Shown here piece by piece: positions 40,989-50,466 of a stretch of 64,000 bases of DNA. Position numbers and translations under genes: made by a program. The first letter of the stretch is position 1. Each line of letters starts with the position of its first letter. The stretch spans positions 28,216 through 92,215 of the forward strand of contig NZ_QJSW01000020.1 in the NCBI RefSeq assembly GCF_003217495.1, given 5' to 3'. The notes beneath the pieces were generated by a model. That model saw only the letters and a program-made list of their open reading frames with translations, made no database searches and was not told the origin of the DNA. The DNA comes from Paenibacillus barcinonensis. GTDB lineage: Bacteria > Bacillota > Bacilli > Paenibacillales > Paenibacillaceae.

Positions 40989-42680
40989 ATGTTAAAAGCA
41001 TGGAAAAAGCCGCTTAGTGTTCTGATGGCTGCCACAATGTTATCCGGTGTACTCGCGGCATGCAGCAGTGATACTGCATCCGGTCCAGATCCAAAATCAA
41101 CGAATAGTAACGAGTTTTATTCCGCACCGTTCGAGAATGGCAAGTATACGGAGCCCGTTACGATTTCAACTGTTTTTCCAATCACCAGCAGCTTGAAGTT
41201 CAAAAACGGGGAGAACATTGAAAATAACGTTCATACCAAATGGGCCCATGATACACTAGGGATTGATATTAAATATTTATGGACGGTCAGTGATCAAAAT
41301 AATGCTTACCAGACCAAACTTCGCCTAATGTTAACCTCGGGTCAGAAAATGCCTGATATCATTTCGTTCCGCGGCGATTCCACGTTAATCAGTGATCTGA
41401 TTGAATCGGGTCAATTCACAGATGCAGGAGAGCTGTTCGATAAATATGCCTCGGATGTTTACAAAAAAGCAATGGCAGAAGATCCAAATGTATGGAAGCC
41501 GTATGTGCGTGATGGTAAACGGATGGCTATTCCGATTCTGGAGAACGCTTACAACAATGATCCAGTGATGTACATTCGCGAAGACTGGCTCAAAAAGCTC
41601 AATCTGAAAGCACCTACAACGCTGGCTGAGCTGGAAACGGTAATGGATGCCTTCGTCAATCAAGATCCGGACGGTAACGGCAAAAAGGACACTACGGCAT
41701 TATCTGTAGGCTTCAAAAACTATCTGAACACCTGGATGTCCGATTCCAGCTGGATCTTTGGCATGTTCGGAGCGATGCCTGGTCAGTGGAATAAAGCAGC
41801 GGATGGCACTCTTGCCTACGGGTCGATTCAGCCTGAGATGAAGCCTGCACTTGCCAAGATGAAAGAATGGATGGATAAAGGCTACATCGATAAAGAAGCG
41901 GGGCTATATGATGAGCCTAAGGCAGCCGAAGCCTTTACTGCAGGTAAATCAGGTATTATTGTGGGTCCATACTGGATGACCGGATGGCCGATCCCGGATC
42001 TGCAAAAAAACGTGCCAGATGCCGAGTATAAAGCATATCCGCTTCCAGCCGGTCCTGACGGCAAGATGGGGCGCCATGGTACACGTATCAGTACAGGTGC
42101 AGTGCTGATCAATAAGGATATGGAGCATAAAGATGCTTTCTTTGTATACCAGAACTATCTGTTTGATCACTGGGCTAACCCGGACAGTACCACATTCGTG
42201 AATGGATTCGCGAAAGGTTATGATTATGACATTGCTCCAGATGGAACCGTCTATAAAGAGCTGCAAAGTGACAAAATTCCTGGCGGCTGGATTGATGCAA
42301 TTCGTTATACATTAACGTTTGATGGTGCAATCATCCCTAACCTGATGATGAATACACTGGCTGAGCTTGCAGGTGGCAAGGAGCCTACAACGCAATATGA
42401 GAAAAACCTGGCAGATCGTATCCCTGAACAGATTAAGGCGGCCAAAATTGTCATTGATCAAAAGGATATCGTAATGCCTCAAATGTTCACAGGCGTACCA
42501 ACCAAAACACAAGTTTCCCGCGGCGATATGCTCAGCAAGCTGGAGAAAGAAGTGCTTAATAAAATCATTTACGGGCAATCCCCGGTGGATGAGTTCGATA
42601 CCTTTGTTGAACAGTACATGAGCTCTGGAGGTAAACAGATTACGGAAGAAGTCAACGAATGGTATAATACGGTCAAATAA
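40989..42680 (+). CDS. Extracellular oligosaccharide-binding lipoprotein (LplA type), xylan locus
   Basis: A 563-residue solute-binding lipoprotein. The lipobox is VLAACSS with Cys25. The body contains a partial EF-hand-like loop DPDGNGKKD encoded near 41664. The C-terminus GQSPVDEFDTFVEQYMSSGGKQ is typical for the group. GGGGGAGAC precedes the ATG at 40989; an upstream in-frame ATG at 40965 has no ribosome site. Gene order and the promoter motif shared with the xylanase suggest xylo-oligosaccharides as ligand. No ATPase gene is present in the operon. Confidence 0.9.
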   Translation: MLKAWKKPLSVLMAATMLSGVLAACSSDTASGPDPKSTNSNEFYSAPFENGKYTEPVTISTVFPITSSLKFKNGENIENNVHTKWAHDTLGIDIKYLWTVSDQNNAYQTKLRLMLTSGQKMPDIISFRGDSTLISDLIESGQFTDAGELFDKYASDVYKKAMAEDPNVWKPYVRDGKRMAIPILENAYNNDPVMYIREDWLKKLNLKAPTTLAELETVMDAFVNQDPDGNGKKDTTALSVGFKNYLNTWMSDSSWIFGMFGAMPGQWNKAADGTLAYGSIQPEMKPALAKMKEWMDKGYIDKEAGLYDEPKAAEAFTAGKSGIIVGPYWMTGWPIPDLQKNVPDAEYKAYPLPAGPDGKMGRHGTRISTGAVLINKDMEHKDAFFVYQNYLFDHWANPDSTTFVNGFAKGYDYDIAPDGTVYKELQSDKIPGGWIDAIRYTLTFDGAIIPNLMMNTLAELAGGKEPTTQYEKNLADRIPEQIKAAKIVIDQKDIVMPQMFTGVPTKTQVSRGDMLSKLEKEVLNKIIYGQSPVDEFDTFVEQYMSSGGKQITEEVNEWYNTVK

Positions 42681-42689
42681 AATAGCTTA

Positions 42690-42744
42690 ACACACATCAT
42701 GCACACAGGCTCTACTCGCCAGTGTGCATGATGTGTGTTTTTTT
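42690..42744. terminator. Very strong bidirectional terminator
   Basis: A stem of about 16 bp, CACACATCATGCACAC (42691-42706) with GTGTGCATGATGTGTG (42722-42737), is followed by seven T. It separates the transporter operon from the convergent two-component genes. Confidence 0.9.
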
Positions 42745-42748
42745 GCTG

Positions 42749-44431
42749 TTATTGTTCCCGGTATTCCTGGGGAGTCATGCCGAATTTATCTCGGAATACC
42801 TTGATGAAGTATTGGGAGTTGGCATAGCCGAGCTTCTCGGAAATCTCATATACTCTGTCCTGCGTATGGTTAAGCAGGTATAAGGCCAGATCCATTTTCA
42901 CACTTAAAATGTACTCACTCAAGCTTATGCCTTGAATCTGCTTGAACAGCTTGGAAACATATACGGGATGCAGTGAGACGTGATCTGCAATGGATTGCAG
43001 ACTTAGGGAATGCAGGTTGCTGGAGACAAATGTTTGGATCTGCTGAATGACATCATGCTGCTCGTCAAAAGACTGCTCCTCAAGCTTGGCTCGTAGCCGG
43101 TCAAGAACAAGCTCTGCCCAATCGGTGAGCTGGGATACAGAACGAAAGGAAGGGCGTGAGCTCCATTCGTTACCGACCAGATCGGATAACAGGGTATGAT
43201 TTTTATGCGCTATATAGTGATAGGCAGATAACAGCACGATTCGAATCTCATCCAGATGCTCTTCGGTTTGTTCAGGCAGAGCACTGTAAGCCTGCTTGAT
43301 TCGGTCCAGGCGCTCTTTAAACACCGCCCATTGCCCCGTTTCCAGCAGGTGATTGAAGGTGGGCGGCTCATACAGAATATGCAGAGATCGAATCGAGGCA
43401 GGACGATAACTTTCCGCGATGGACAGGAAGTATCCTGTACCATTGCCCACCTGCTTCTTGAGTGCAGAGATCGCCTGCTCATACATCTCACGGATGTCGG
43501 AATGGAGTGTGCCTCTGTGGCTGAGAATTACCGAAATGCCACCTTTCAGGTATTCATTGACATTGTGATGCAGCTGCAGTGAAAGATGTGTCAGATTTTG
43601 ATGCTGATATTGCATCTGTTCCTGAGCCACGGCGCATTCCATGGAAGCAATTGCTGGCTGCACATCCACATCCGAGGCAGGCGTTGAGGTTGCTATTGAA
43701 GCGTCTAGCTCCGTAGGCTTTAACACAAATACCAGATAATCATGATGATCGCGGCAGTGCCAGGTATGAAAAGCGCTGTTGAACAATTCACACGCTATAT
43801 TGGTCACGGCATACTCAAACAACTGCAGACTGCTTGTCGTATGTCGCGTAAAATGCTCCTCCAGCCGAACCAGAACGAGCTGTACTTCATCAGCGGCATG
43901 AAAGGGCAGCTGATAGTGTTCCAACTTGTCGTTCAGTGCATCTGTTGCATACCGATTGCCCTCAATCAACTGATTCAGCAGTCTGTCCCTGAGTGAAGGC
44001 AGGTGTTGTCGAAACGAGTTCATTGCCAGCTCATAGGACAACGTTCTGCGGATTTGATCTTCAATGGATAATACGGTTTTCTCCAGACAAGCCGCCAGTT
44101 TCTCAACATCAAGCGGCTTTAATAAATACTCGACGACGCCGTATTTGGTCGCTTCTTTGGCGTACTCGAACTCGGCATAACCCGTAAGCAAAATGCAGGG
44201 CAGGTTAGGCTTCAGCGCTTTGATCTGACGAATCAACTCAAGCCCGTTCATCACGGGCATCGAAATATCGGTAATAACGATGTCTACGGTCTGTTCATCC
44301 AGAATGGATAAGGCCTGCATACCGGAGTATGCCTTGTGAATACGTTCAATACGGTACTGCTCCCATGGAAATGCAATTTCGAGATCGTCAATAACATAGG
44401 ACTCATCGTCGACTAACAGGATCTGATGCAT
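42749..44431 (-). CDS. YesN-type AraC-family response regulator (xylan locus)
   Basis: A 560-residue response regulator. The receiver has phospho-acceptor Asp55 in IVITDISMPVMNG and the Lys in YLLKPLD. A long central region of unknown fold follows, and the C-terminal AraC double HTH (about 455-560) contains ADHVSLHPVYVSKLFK and SEKLGYANSQYFIKVFRDKFGMTPQEYR. CAAGGAGGAC precedes the ATG at 44431, which lies inside the kinase gene 3' end. It is the last gene in a minus-strand string of four signalling genes and lies beside the transporter it probably activates. Confidence 0.9.
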   Translation of the reverse strand: MHQILLVDDESYVIDDLEIAFPWEQYRIERIHKAYSGMQALSILDEQTVDIVITDISMPVMNGLELIRQIKALKPNLPCILLTGYAEFEYAKEATKYGVVEYLLKPLDVEKLAACLEKTVLSIEDQIRRTLSYELAMNSFRQHLPSLRDRLLNQLIEGNRYATDALNDKLEHYQLPFHAADEVQLVLVRLEEHFTRHTTSSLQLFEYAVTNIACELFNSAFHTWHCRDHHDYLVFVLKPTELDASIATSTPASDVDVQPAIASMECAVAQEQMQYQHQNLTHLSLQLHHNVNEYLKGGISVILSHRGTLHSDIREMYEQAISALKKQVGNGTGYFLSIAESYRPASIRSLHILYEPPTFNHLLETGQWAVFKERLDRIKQAYSALPEQTEEHLDEIRIVLLSAYHYIAHKNHTLLSDLVGNEWSSRPSFRSVSQLTDWAELVLDRLRAKLEEQSFDEQHDVIQQIQTFVSSNLHSLSLQSIADHVSLHPVYVSKLFKQIQGISLSEYILSVKMDLALYLLNHTQDRVYEISEKLGYANSQYFIKVFRDKFGMTPQEYREQ

Positions 44432-46136
44432 CTGCAATGTCCTCCTTGTGTATAGTAATGATGCACCGAGTTCCTTCATATAAGCTGGAATCTACGGACA
44501 AACCCGATCGTTTGCCATAAGTAAGCTTCAATCGCTGATTCACATTTCGTATCCCTGTTCCGATCTGTTCCTCCGGGCGTGTGAATTCATCCATATGTGC
44601 GCGAATTCGTGCCAAACGGTCCGCAGACATGCCTACACCGTTATCCTGTACGAAGATACGAATGTCCTCCTGATTTTGCTCCGCATGAATCGTAATTTGC
44701 CCCGAGGCCATGGAGGGCTCAATACCATGTTTGACCCCGTTCTCAACCAGCGGCTGCAATATCATGCGAGGAATGCGGATGGAGAGGAGAGGGCTGGGCA
44801 CATCCGTTTCAAACGTAATGCTCTGCTTGCGCATATGGATGATGGACATGTAGTGATTCACAAAACGAAGCTCTTCACCCAATGTGGAATCCTGATCTTC
44901 AATGCGGTGAATATAACGACAGTAGGAAGCCAGCTCCAGGGTCATCGCTGTAACCGATTCATAATCCTTAATACTGGATTTGCTCTGGATAAAATTAAGA
45001 CAATTGTACAGGAAATGCGGATTAATCTGGGCCTGATATTGCTTCAGTCGGGCTTCTTTAACCGAAAGCTCGCCAAGAAGAACCTGCTCAATCAACGTCT
45101 GGGTATTCTCGGCCATGCGGTTGAAGGAGCGTCCCAATATTTTAAATTCAAAAATCTGCGTTTCATCCACACGGCTGGAGTAATCTCCGCGATCAAAACG
45201 ATCAATGGCTTTACGCAAACGTATAATCGGCTGTTGAACCTGATTACGCAGCGCTAATATGTAAAATAGAGACAGTAGCAGCATCACAACAAGAGCCAGA
45301 ACAAACCAAGTGTTATTGCTTGAAATGGATTGTCGTAATTGGTCGGTGGGATGATAGTCGATAAAATACAAATCCAGAATGCTCGCTTTCATAAAACTGA
45401 TAAAATAATTGGTATGCTGAAACGAAATTTCAAAGGTTCCGCTCTCATTCCTAATGTGTGGAAGCACTTCGGCATCGGCTCCGGCGAGTTGTGCAGAACC
45501 CGTTCCTCGAATCGCTCTCTCAAAACGAGCATCATACAGCATCGGTGTACCAGAGGTGTACTCAGACATCATTTTCTGCAGCACGTCCAGGGAAATGCGA
45601 ATCTCGATATACATCGGCCCGCGGTGTCCCTTGGTCAGATGAGAATAGTAACCGGTGCCATCCTGGTTCATATGCAGCATCCATCGGTCGAGCGGCTCTT
45701 TGGACATGGCAAAGGGACGGAATGAAAACTGGGGATCGGATGATACCGTATCCTGTTCATCGGGATAATACAAAATAATCGTATTGTTCCATGAAGTAGA
45801 GGCACTGTTCAGGGCCAGCTTCTCAATCAGCTCCAGCTTCGCTTTATATTTTGCAAAATCATTCCCGTAACGCAGTACATATGTATATCCTCTGACGGAC
45901 TGATCCTCAGCCAATGTTAGCGCATTCACTAATACCTGCTCGAATTGATTGGACAGCTGGGAGGACATGAATCGCACTTCGCCCAATTTATTCTTTTGCA
46001 GCTCTCGCTGCGTTTCCTGTACATTCAATTGATAAATCCACCAGAAGATAAGTATGATAAGCACAAACATTAAAATCAGACCAACGGCCAGCTTTTGAAA
46101 AATCGAACCTTTCTCTATGGTGTACTTTTCTTTCAA
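44403..46136 (-). CDS. YesM-family sensor histidine kinase (xylan locus)
   Basis: A 577-residue sensor kinase. The membrane helices are near residues 15-38 and 275-297, the HAMP follows (VQQPIIRLRKAIDRF), the phospho-acceptor is His374 in QINPHFLYNCL, and the ATPase domain shows LVENGVKHGI and DNGVGM. The start is TTG at 46136, after AAAGGAGG; the frame extends further upstream but only through the intercistronic hairpin. It overlaps the regulator by 29 bases. Its outside domain probably senses an oligosaccharide or a loaded binding protein. Confidence 0.9.
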   Translation of the reverse strand: MKEKYTIEKGSIFQKLAVGLILMFVLIILIFWWIYQLNVQETQRELQKNKLGEVRFMSSQLSNQFEQVLVNALTLAEDQSVRGYTYVLRYGNDFAKYKAKLELIEKLALNSASTSWNNTIILYYPDEQDTVSSDPQFSFRPFAMSKEPLDRWMLHMNQDGTGYYSHLTKGHRGPMYIEIRISLDVLQKMMSEYTSGTPMLYDARFERAIRGTGSAQLAGADAEVLPHIRNESGTFEISFQHTNYFISFMKASILDLYFIDYHPTDQLRQSISSNNTWFVLALVVMLLLSLFYILALRNQVQQPIIRLRKAIDRFDRGDYSSRVDETQIFEFKILGRSFNRMAENTQTLIEQVLLGELSVKEARLKQYQAQINPHFLYNCLNFIQSKSSIKDYESVTAMTLELASYCRYIHRIEDQDSTLGEELRFVNHYMSIIHMRKQSITFETDVPSPLLSIRIPRMILQPLVENGVKHGIEPSMASGQITIHAEQNQEDIRIFVQDNGVGMSADRLARIRAHMDEFTRPEEQIGTGIRNVNQRLKLTYGKRSGLSVDSSLYEGTRCIITIHKEDIADASDPVSRR

Positions 46137-46150
46137 ACTACGGCCTCCTT

Positions 46151-46197
46151 TGAAGCTACCCACACGAATACCATTCCAGGTATCAAGAGTAGCTTCA
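46151..46197 (-). repeat. Intercistronic two-tier hairpin before the second kinase gene
   Basis: TGAAGCTAC (46151-46159) pairs with GTAGCTTCA (46189-46197), and inside them ATACC pairs with GGTAT. The outer stem covers the stop of the upstream regulator and borders the AAAGGAGG of the kinase. It may tune translation or processing of this four-gene message. Confidence 0.6.
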
Positions 46198-47550
46198 CTT
46201 CAACATATTTCTTCTATACTGATAAGGTGTAACGCCGAATTCCTCTTTAAACAATTGAATAAAATACTGATTCTTTCGGTAACCGACCAACTGTGAAACG
46301 TCAGCGATGCGAAGCTCTGAATTGCGGAGAAGGTAGGCGGCTTTCTCCAAGCGTTTACCAGAAATATAGCTAGAGACATTTTCACCTGCTTCCTGTTTGA
46401 AAAGTTTCGAGAGATAGACCGGATGCAGATGAGCAACCTTGCCGAGCTCATCTAAACTCAGGCTATGTGAGATGTTATCATCAATATGTTTTTTTACTTT
46501 ATCGACAATGGATTGAATGGACATTTGCTTCTGGTTTCTGATCGAGTCCAAAATATCTGACAGCACGGGCCAAAGTGTGTCAGGATTATGCAGGTCGCAA
46601 AATATCCAGACTGCCATGTCGGATTCAACGAGCTCTTTTCTCACCTGATATGCACACCATATCACCTCCATCAGGTACAACATTTTTTCTTTTCTACCAC
46701 GGATAAACTCATAGTTTTTCATCATCTTCCCTAATGACTCCCCATCCGGGTGGGAAACAGGATACTTAGACAACTGGGCAAAATCTTGTGAGTATACCTC
46801 CTGGTTTAAATAAAAACGATAAAACTGCTGTCTTGTTACGTTTCGATCGGTCAAATGAAACGGGGGAGAGGCTACCCAAAAGCTGTCATCGCTCTGAAGA
46901 TGCTTTGCAGTATTTTCTGGAACAATAGCAGCCAGCTGTGTTCCAAAAGTCCAGATGAGAGCAGAATAAGGCATGTCATGTCCCCTCTGCAAATGTTCTC
47001 TATGCTTCGAATTGAAATCATTCAGCTTCAAAAAGCATACACGCTCGTTTCCAAAAAAACTGAGATGGGAGGCACAGTCCTTCTGTAAAGATGCATTGAT
47101 TCCAAGAATCGAAAGCAAAAACTTTGTACGGCTAAACTGTTCCCAGTTCACGGGCTGAACAGATTGATGCTGTTTAATCTGCCGAATTGCATTGCACATC
47201 GCTTTATCGACATCCTCCTTGTCGACGGGCTTGAGCAGATAATCCAGGGCACCCAATCGAATGCCTTGCTGAGCATATTCAAACTGGGAATAACCGGATA
47301 AAAAGATCACCTTTGTCGGCAGATCCTGCTGATGAATATACTCAAGCAGATCAATTCCTGAAATCTCAGGCATGCGTATATCTGTAATCATAATGTCGAT
47401 TGCATTGCTATTCAGCATCTTCTTGGCCTCTATTGAATTGGTAGTTGTCTCAATATGCTTGATTCCGAACGAAGCCCAGTCTAGCAAATGTTTCATATAT
47501 TCCACCACATAGTGACCATCATCAACGATTAGAAGGCGCATTGGCATCAT
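46195..47550 (-). CDS. YesN-type AraC-family response regulator (third module)
   Basis: A 451-residue response regulator. The receiver has phospho-acceptor Asp57 in IMITDIRMPEISG; the acidic pair is followed by Gly (VDDGHYV) rather than the usual Glu. The C-terminal AraC double HTH (about 350-451) contains KVAHLHPVYLSKLFKQEAG and DVSQLVGYRKNQYFIQLFKEEFGVTPYQYR. The start overlaps the kinase stop as ATGA; an ATG three codons later (47541) is also well placed behind AGAAAGG. The upstream kinase is its partner, and the transporter at 49.4 kb its likely target. Confidence 0.88.
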   Translation of the reverse strand: MMPMRLLIVDDGHYVVEYMKHLLDWASFGIKHIETTTNSIEAKKMLNSNAIDIMITDIRMPEISGIDLLEYIHQQDLPTKVIFLSGYSQFEYAQQGIRLGALDYLLKPVDKEDVDKAMCNAIRQIKQHQSVQPVNWEQFSRTKFLLSILGINASLQKDCASHLSFFGNERVCFLKLNDFNSKHREHLQRGHDMPYSALIWTFGTQLAAIVPENTAKHLQSDDSFWVASPPFHLTDRNVTRQQFYRFYLNQEVYSQDFAQLSKYPVSHPDGESLGKMMKNYEFIRGRKEKMLYLMEVIWCAYQVRKELVESDMAVWIFCDLHNPDTLWPVLSDILDSIRNQKQMSIQSIVDKVKKHIDDNISHSLSLDELGKVAHLHPVYLSKLFKQEAGENVSSYISGKRLEKAAYLLRNSELRIADVSQLVGYRKNQYFIQLFKEEFGVTPYQYRRNMLK

Positions 47551-49250
47551 CCTTTCTCTGCATGTTCGGGAATGAGCAGGAGTATAGATAGCCCCCCCCA
47601 GCTGTTGGAAGCGAAGTGAAGGCCGGCTTGCTCACCATACGTATTTTTCAATCGTTTGTTGACATTGTACAGACCCATTCCTCGTGAACCCTCAGGCGCT
47701 GTATCCTGATCAAGTTCAGCTTGTAAATTGTACATGTGTTCTGGAGATAGACCTTTGCCGTCATCGGATACCTCAATCTGAATACCTTCTCTGGTTTCTA
47801 CCACATCAATCTTGACCTGGTGAGCACCTTGTCTGCCTTCAATGCCGTGTTGGATGGCATTTTCTACGATGGGCTGAATCATCAAGGGAGGCAGGGAAAA
47901 GGAGGTGAGGTCATTTGGAGTTTGGATACTATAATCCATCTTTTTGCTTAACGCCATAATAATAAGGTAATGTTCTGCAAATTGAAGTTCACTTCCCAGT
48001 GTAACTTCATGTCGATCAAGCTTCGTTAGATATCGGTAATATTCAGCCAAGTGCTTGCTCATCCGCATGACAGCATCAGGTGAGAACTGGGCTGCTGACG
48101 TTATAAAAAATAAACTGTTGTATAAAAAGTGGGGGTTGATCTGGGCTTGTAGCTGCTTCAGTTCAGCAGTTCTCCTCAGTTGCGTTTCGGTCTTGAGCGA
48201 CACGAACAAATCCTGAATTTCGGAAACCATATGATTGAAGCCGCGAAACAAGCTGAAAAATTCTCTGCCCGTATGAACCTGAATGCGCGTATGATGATTG
48301 CCTTGTTCAACTTGAGAAAACTTTTTTTCTAATAAACGAAGATTGCGGTAATAGTTACGGTAAAAAGTAAATATCACGATTAAACCAAGCGTTAATACAG
48401 CGATAATGCTTGCAAGAAAGACGCTGCGGCTTCGGTCAAGCGGCTTCAGAAAATCATTGGTCCGAGTATATGTAATCAAGTAGGCATCAATAGGCTCAAC
48501 ATATCGAGAAAGGACATAATAATCTTCCGAAGGATTGTGGTAATCATATTTTACGGTTGAAGCCTGTTGGGGCACAAGTAAGTCCGTAACCGTTTTCAAC
48601 AAAGAAGCCTCTACCGCTTTTTCACTCCATAGCTCTTGGTTTTTAAACAAGTAAAATGCATTAGAGCTGTTATTATTGATCGCTTTTTTAAGCATGCTTT
48701 TCAAATAGTCCGTCTTCAGCTTAACCCCGACGATATATTGTGTAGGCTCCACTGTACCTGGCTTCTGAATGTAAGGATAAATAACAAAATAGTAGAGACT
48801 GTTGTTAACAATTTGCCATCCTCGTTCCTCCACGCTTTTAAATATCTGTCTCATCTCCGATGAATTGTGAGTTGATAAAAATGTCTCTTGGGATTTCCAA
48901 TAGATTCCGATGGATTCGATCGAGCGACTAGATAGCAGAGTCTGACGCAATCGATCCACGATCTCGTTTTTTTTCATCTGAGAGTCGTAATTACTTAGCT
49001 CAACGAGCTGATTCTGGTAAAATCTCACATCGTTATCCGCTGCAAATTGCACCCCGTACATATTGGCCTCATAGATAATACCATCAATAATTCCTGTTAC
49101 ATATTCAAGCTGGTTCTTCGAAGCACTAATTAGGTTTTCTTCAAGAGTCTTGGAACTGGAGCGATTCATGACATAAAACAAGCTTAACGTTAGAAGCAGA
49201 AAAAAAACAAAGAAATAAATAAATCGCCTCATATACATTTTTCGAATCAT
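47547..49250 (-). CDS. YesM-family sensor histidine kinase (third module)
   Basis: A 567-residue sensor kinase with membrane helices near residues 8-28 and 280-302, a HAMP-like linker, phospho-acceptor His374 in QINPHFLYNSL, and an ATPase domain with IVENAIQHGI and DDGKGL. GAGAGGGAATTC precedes the ATG. It is the first gene in a minus-strand string of two kinase-regulator pairs and is divergent from the third transporter operon, separated by a 185-bp region with a cre-like site. Confidence 0.9.
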   Translation of the reverse strand: MIRKMYMRRFIYFFVFFLLLTLSLFYVMNRSSSKTLEENLISASKNQLEYVTGIIDGIIYEANMYGVQFAADNDVRFYQNQLVELSNYDSQMKKNEIVDRLRQTLLSSRSIESIGIYWKSQETFLSTHNSSEMRQIFKSVEERGWQIVNNSLYYFVIYPYIQKPGTVEPTQYIVGVKLKTDYLKSMLKKAINNNSSNAFYLFKNQELWSEKAVEASLLKTVTDLLVPQQASTVKYDYHNPSEDYYVLSRYVEPIDAYLITYTRTNDFLKPLDRSRSVFLASIIAVLTLGLIVIFTFYRNYYRNLRLLEKKFSQVEQGNHHTRIQVHTGREFFSLFRGFNHMVSEIQDLFVSLKTETQLRRTAELKQLQAQINPHFLYNSLFFITSAAQFSPDAVMRMSKHLAEYYRYLTKLDRHEVTLGSELQFAEHYLIIMALSKKMDYSIQTPNDLTSFSLPPLMIQPIVENAIQHGIEGRQGAHQVKIDVVETREGIQIEVSDDGKGLSPEHMYNLQAELDQDTAPEGSRGMGLYNVNKRLKNTYGEQAGLHFASNSWGGLSILLLIPEHAEKG

Positions 49251-49348
49251 ATGAATTCCCTCTCTAAGATAAGCCGACTGTAATGTATTTTAATATAAGC
49301 GAAAAAGAGAAAAAGAGAAAGCGGGTTCAAACTTAAAGAGGGATTAGA

Positions 49349-49365
49349 ATGAAAGCGTTTTAAAA
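49349..49365 (+). promoter_or_regulatory. cre-like site between third kinase and transporter operons
   Basis: ATGAAAGCGTTTTAAAA matches the CcpA cre consensus with one mismatch in the right half. It lies between the divergent kinase and permease genes, where it could repress either or both. Confidence 0.6.
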
Positions 49366-49434
49366 ATGGTTAAGATTGAGGTTATGATCTTCATATTTTG
49401 GCATATTGAAACAAAAATGCTTTTGATAAGCTGA

Positions 49435-50448
49435 ATGGGAAGAGATAACATTCACTGGTTGAGAATCACCCAAGAGGAGGTATGCAGCATTCGTAAATTT
49501 TCATCTGTATCCACAGCAACATCCGTCAAAACCAGGACCCTTAAGCCAACATGGAAAAAGGAACTGCAAAAAACATGGCCTTTATATGTATTATGCATTC
49601 CTGCTTTTATCTTCGTCTGTATTTTCTCATATGGACCTATGGTCGGTCTGCTGATGGCATTTCAGGATTACAAGCCATGGCTGGGAATAAGTGGATCTCG
49701 CTGGATTGGTCTGGCGAATTTCGAAAGAATATTTCAATATGATGAGGCCACTCAGGCTATCGTCAATACATTAATTATCGCAGTCTCCAAAATAATTGTT
49801 GGCATTATTGTTCCTATTGTTATGGCGATTCTTCTAAGCGAGCTGCGAAACATCGGTGTCAAGAAGAGTGTTCAGACGTTGGTATACTTGCCACATTTCC
49901 TCTCCTGGGTCACGGTTGCAGGATTAATGATTGATATTTTGGGTCTGGAGGGTGGCGTGAATCGAATATTAACAGCGCTATTTGGAATCCAGCCCGTTTA
50001 TTTTCTAGGAAATCCTGACCTGTTTCGATACACGGTAGTCATCAGTGATGTATGGAAAAGCTTCGGCTTTGGCATGATCGTTTACCTGGCCACTATTGCC
50101 GGGATTAATCCTTCCTATTATGAAGCCGCGGAGATTGATGGTGCTACACGAAGGCAGCAAATTCGTTTTATTACGTTGCCCAGCATGCTGCCCATGATTA
50201 TCGTCATTTCAACCCTCAGTCTGGGGAGTATTCTGGACGCAGGCTTTGATCAGATTTTCAACCTGTATAATCCGCTGGTTTACAGCACAGGAGACATCAT
50301 TGACACCTACGTGTATCGTTCCTCCTTATTAAACGGGCAGTATGGGTTCGGAACAGCTGTCGGATTATTCAAATCAGGAATCAGTCTGGTGCTGATTGTT
50401 GTATCCTACAGACTAGCCTACAAGTATGCCAATTACAAAATATTTTAG
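49435..50448 (+). CDS. ABC sugar transporter permease (LplB type), third module
   Basis: A permease of up to 337 residues with six membrane helices and the EAA loop YEAAEIDGATRRQQIRFITLPSMLPM. The start is unusual. The ATG at 49435 has no ribosome site. The only strong one, GAGGAGG (49474-49480), points eight bases on to an in-frame ATT at 49489, which would give a 319-residue protein whose length fits the family better. An ATG at 49482 is out of frame and too close. Function and partner genes are clear: it forms the channel with the next gene. Confidence 0.87.
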   Translation: MGRDNIHWLRITQEEVCSIRKFSSVSTATSVKTRTLKPTWKKELQKTWPLYVLCIPAFIFVCIFSYGPMVGLLMAFQDYKPWLGISGSRWIGLANFERIFQYDEATQAIVNTLIIAVSKIIVGIIVPIVMAILLSELRNIGVKKSVQTLVYLPHFLSWVTVAGLMIDILGLEGGVNRILTALFGIQPVYFLGNPDLFRYTVVISDVWKSFGFGMIVYLATIAGINPSYYEAAEIDGATRRQQIRFITLPSMLPMIIVISTLSLGSILDAGFDQIFNLYNPLVYSTGDIIDTYVYRSSLLNGQYGFGTAVGLFKSGISLVLIVVSYRLAYKYANYKIF

Positions 50449-50466
50449 CAGGGAGGGAGATTCATC

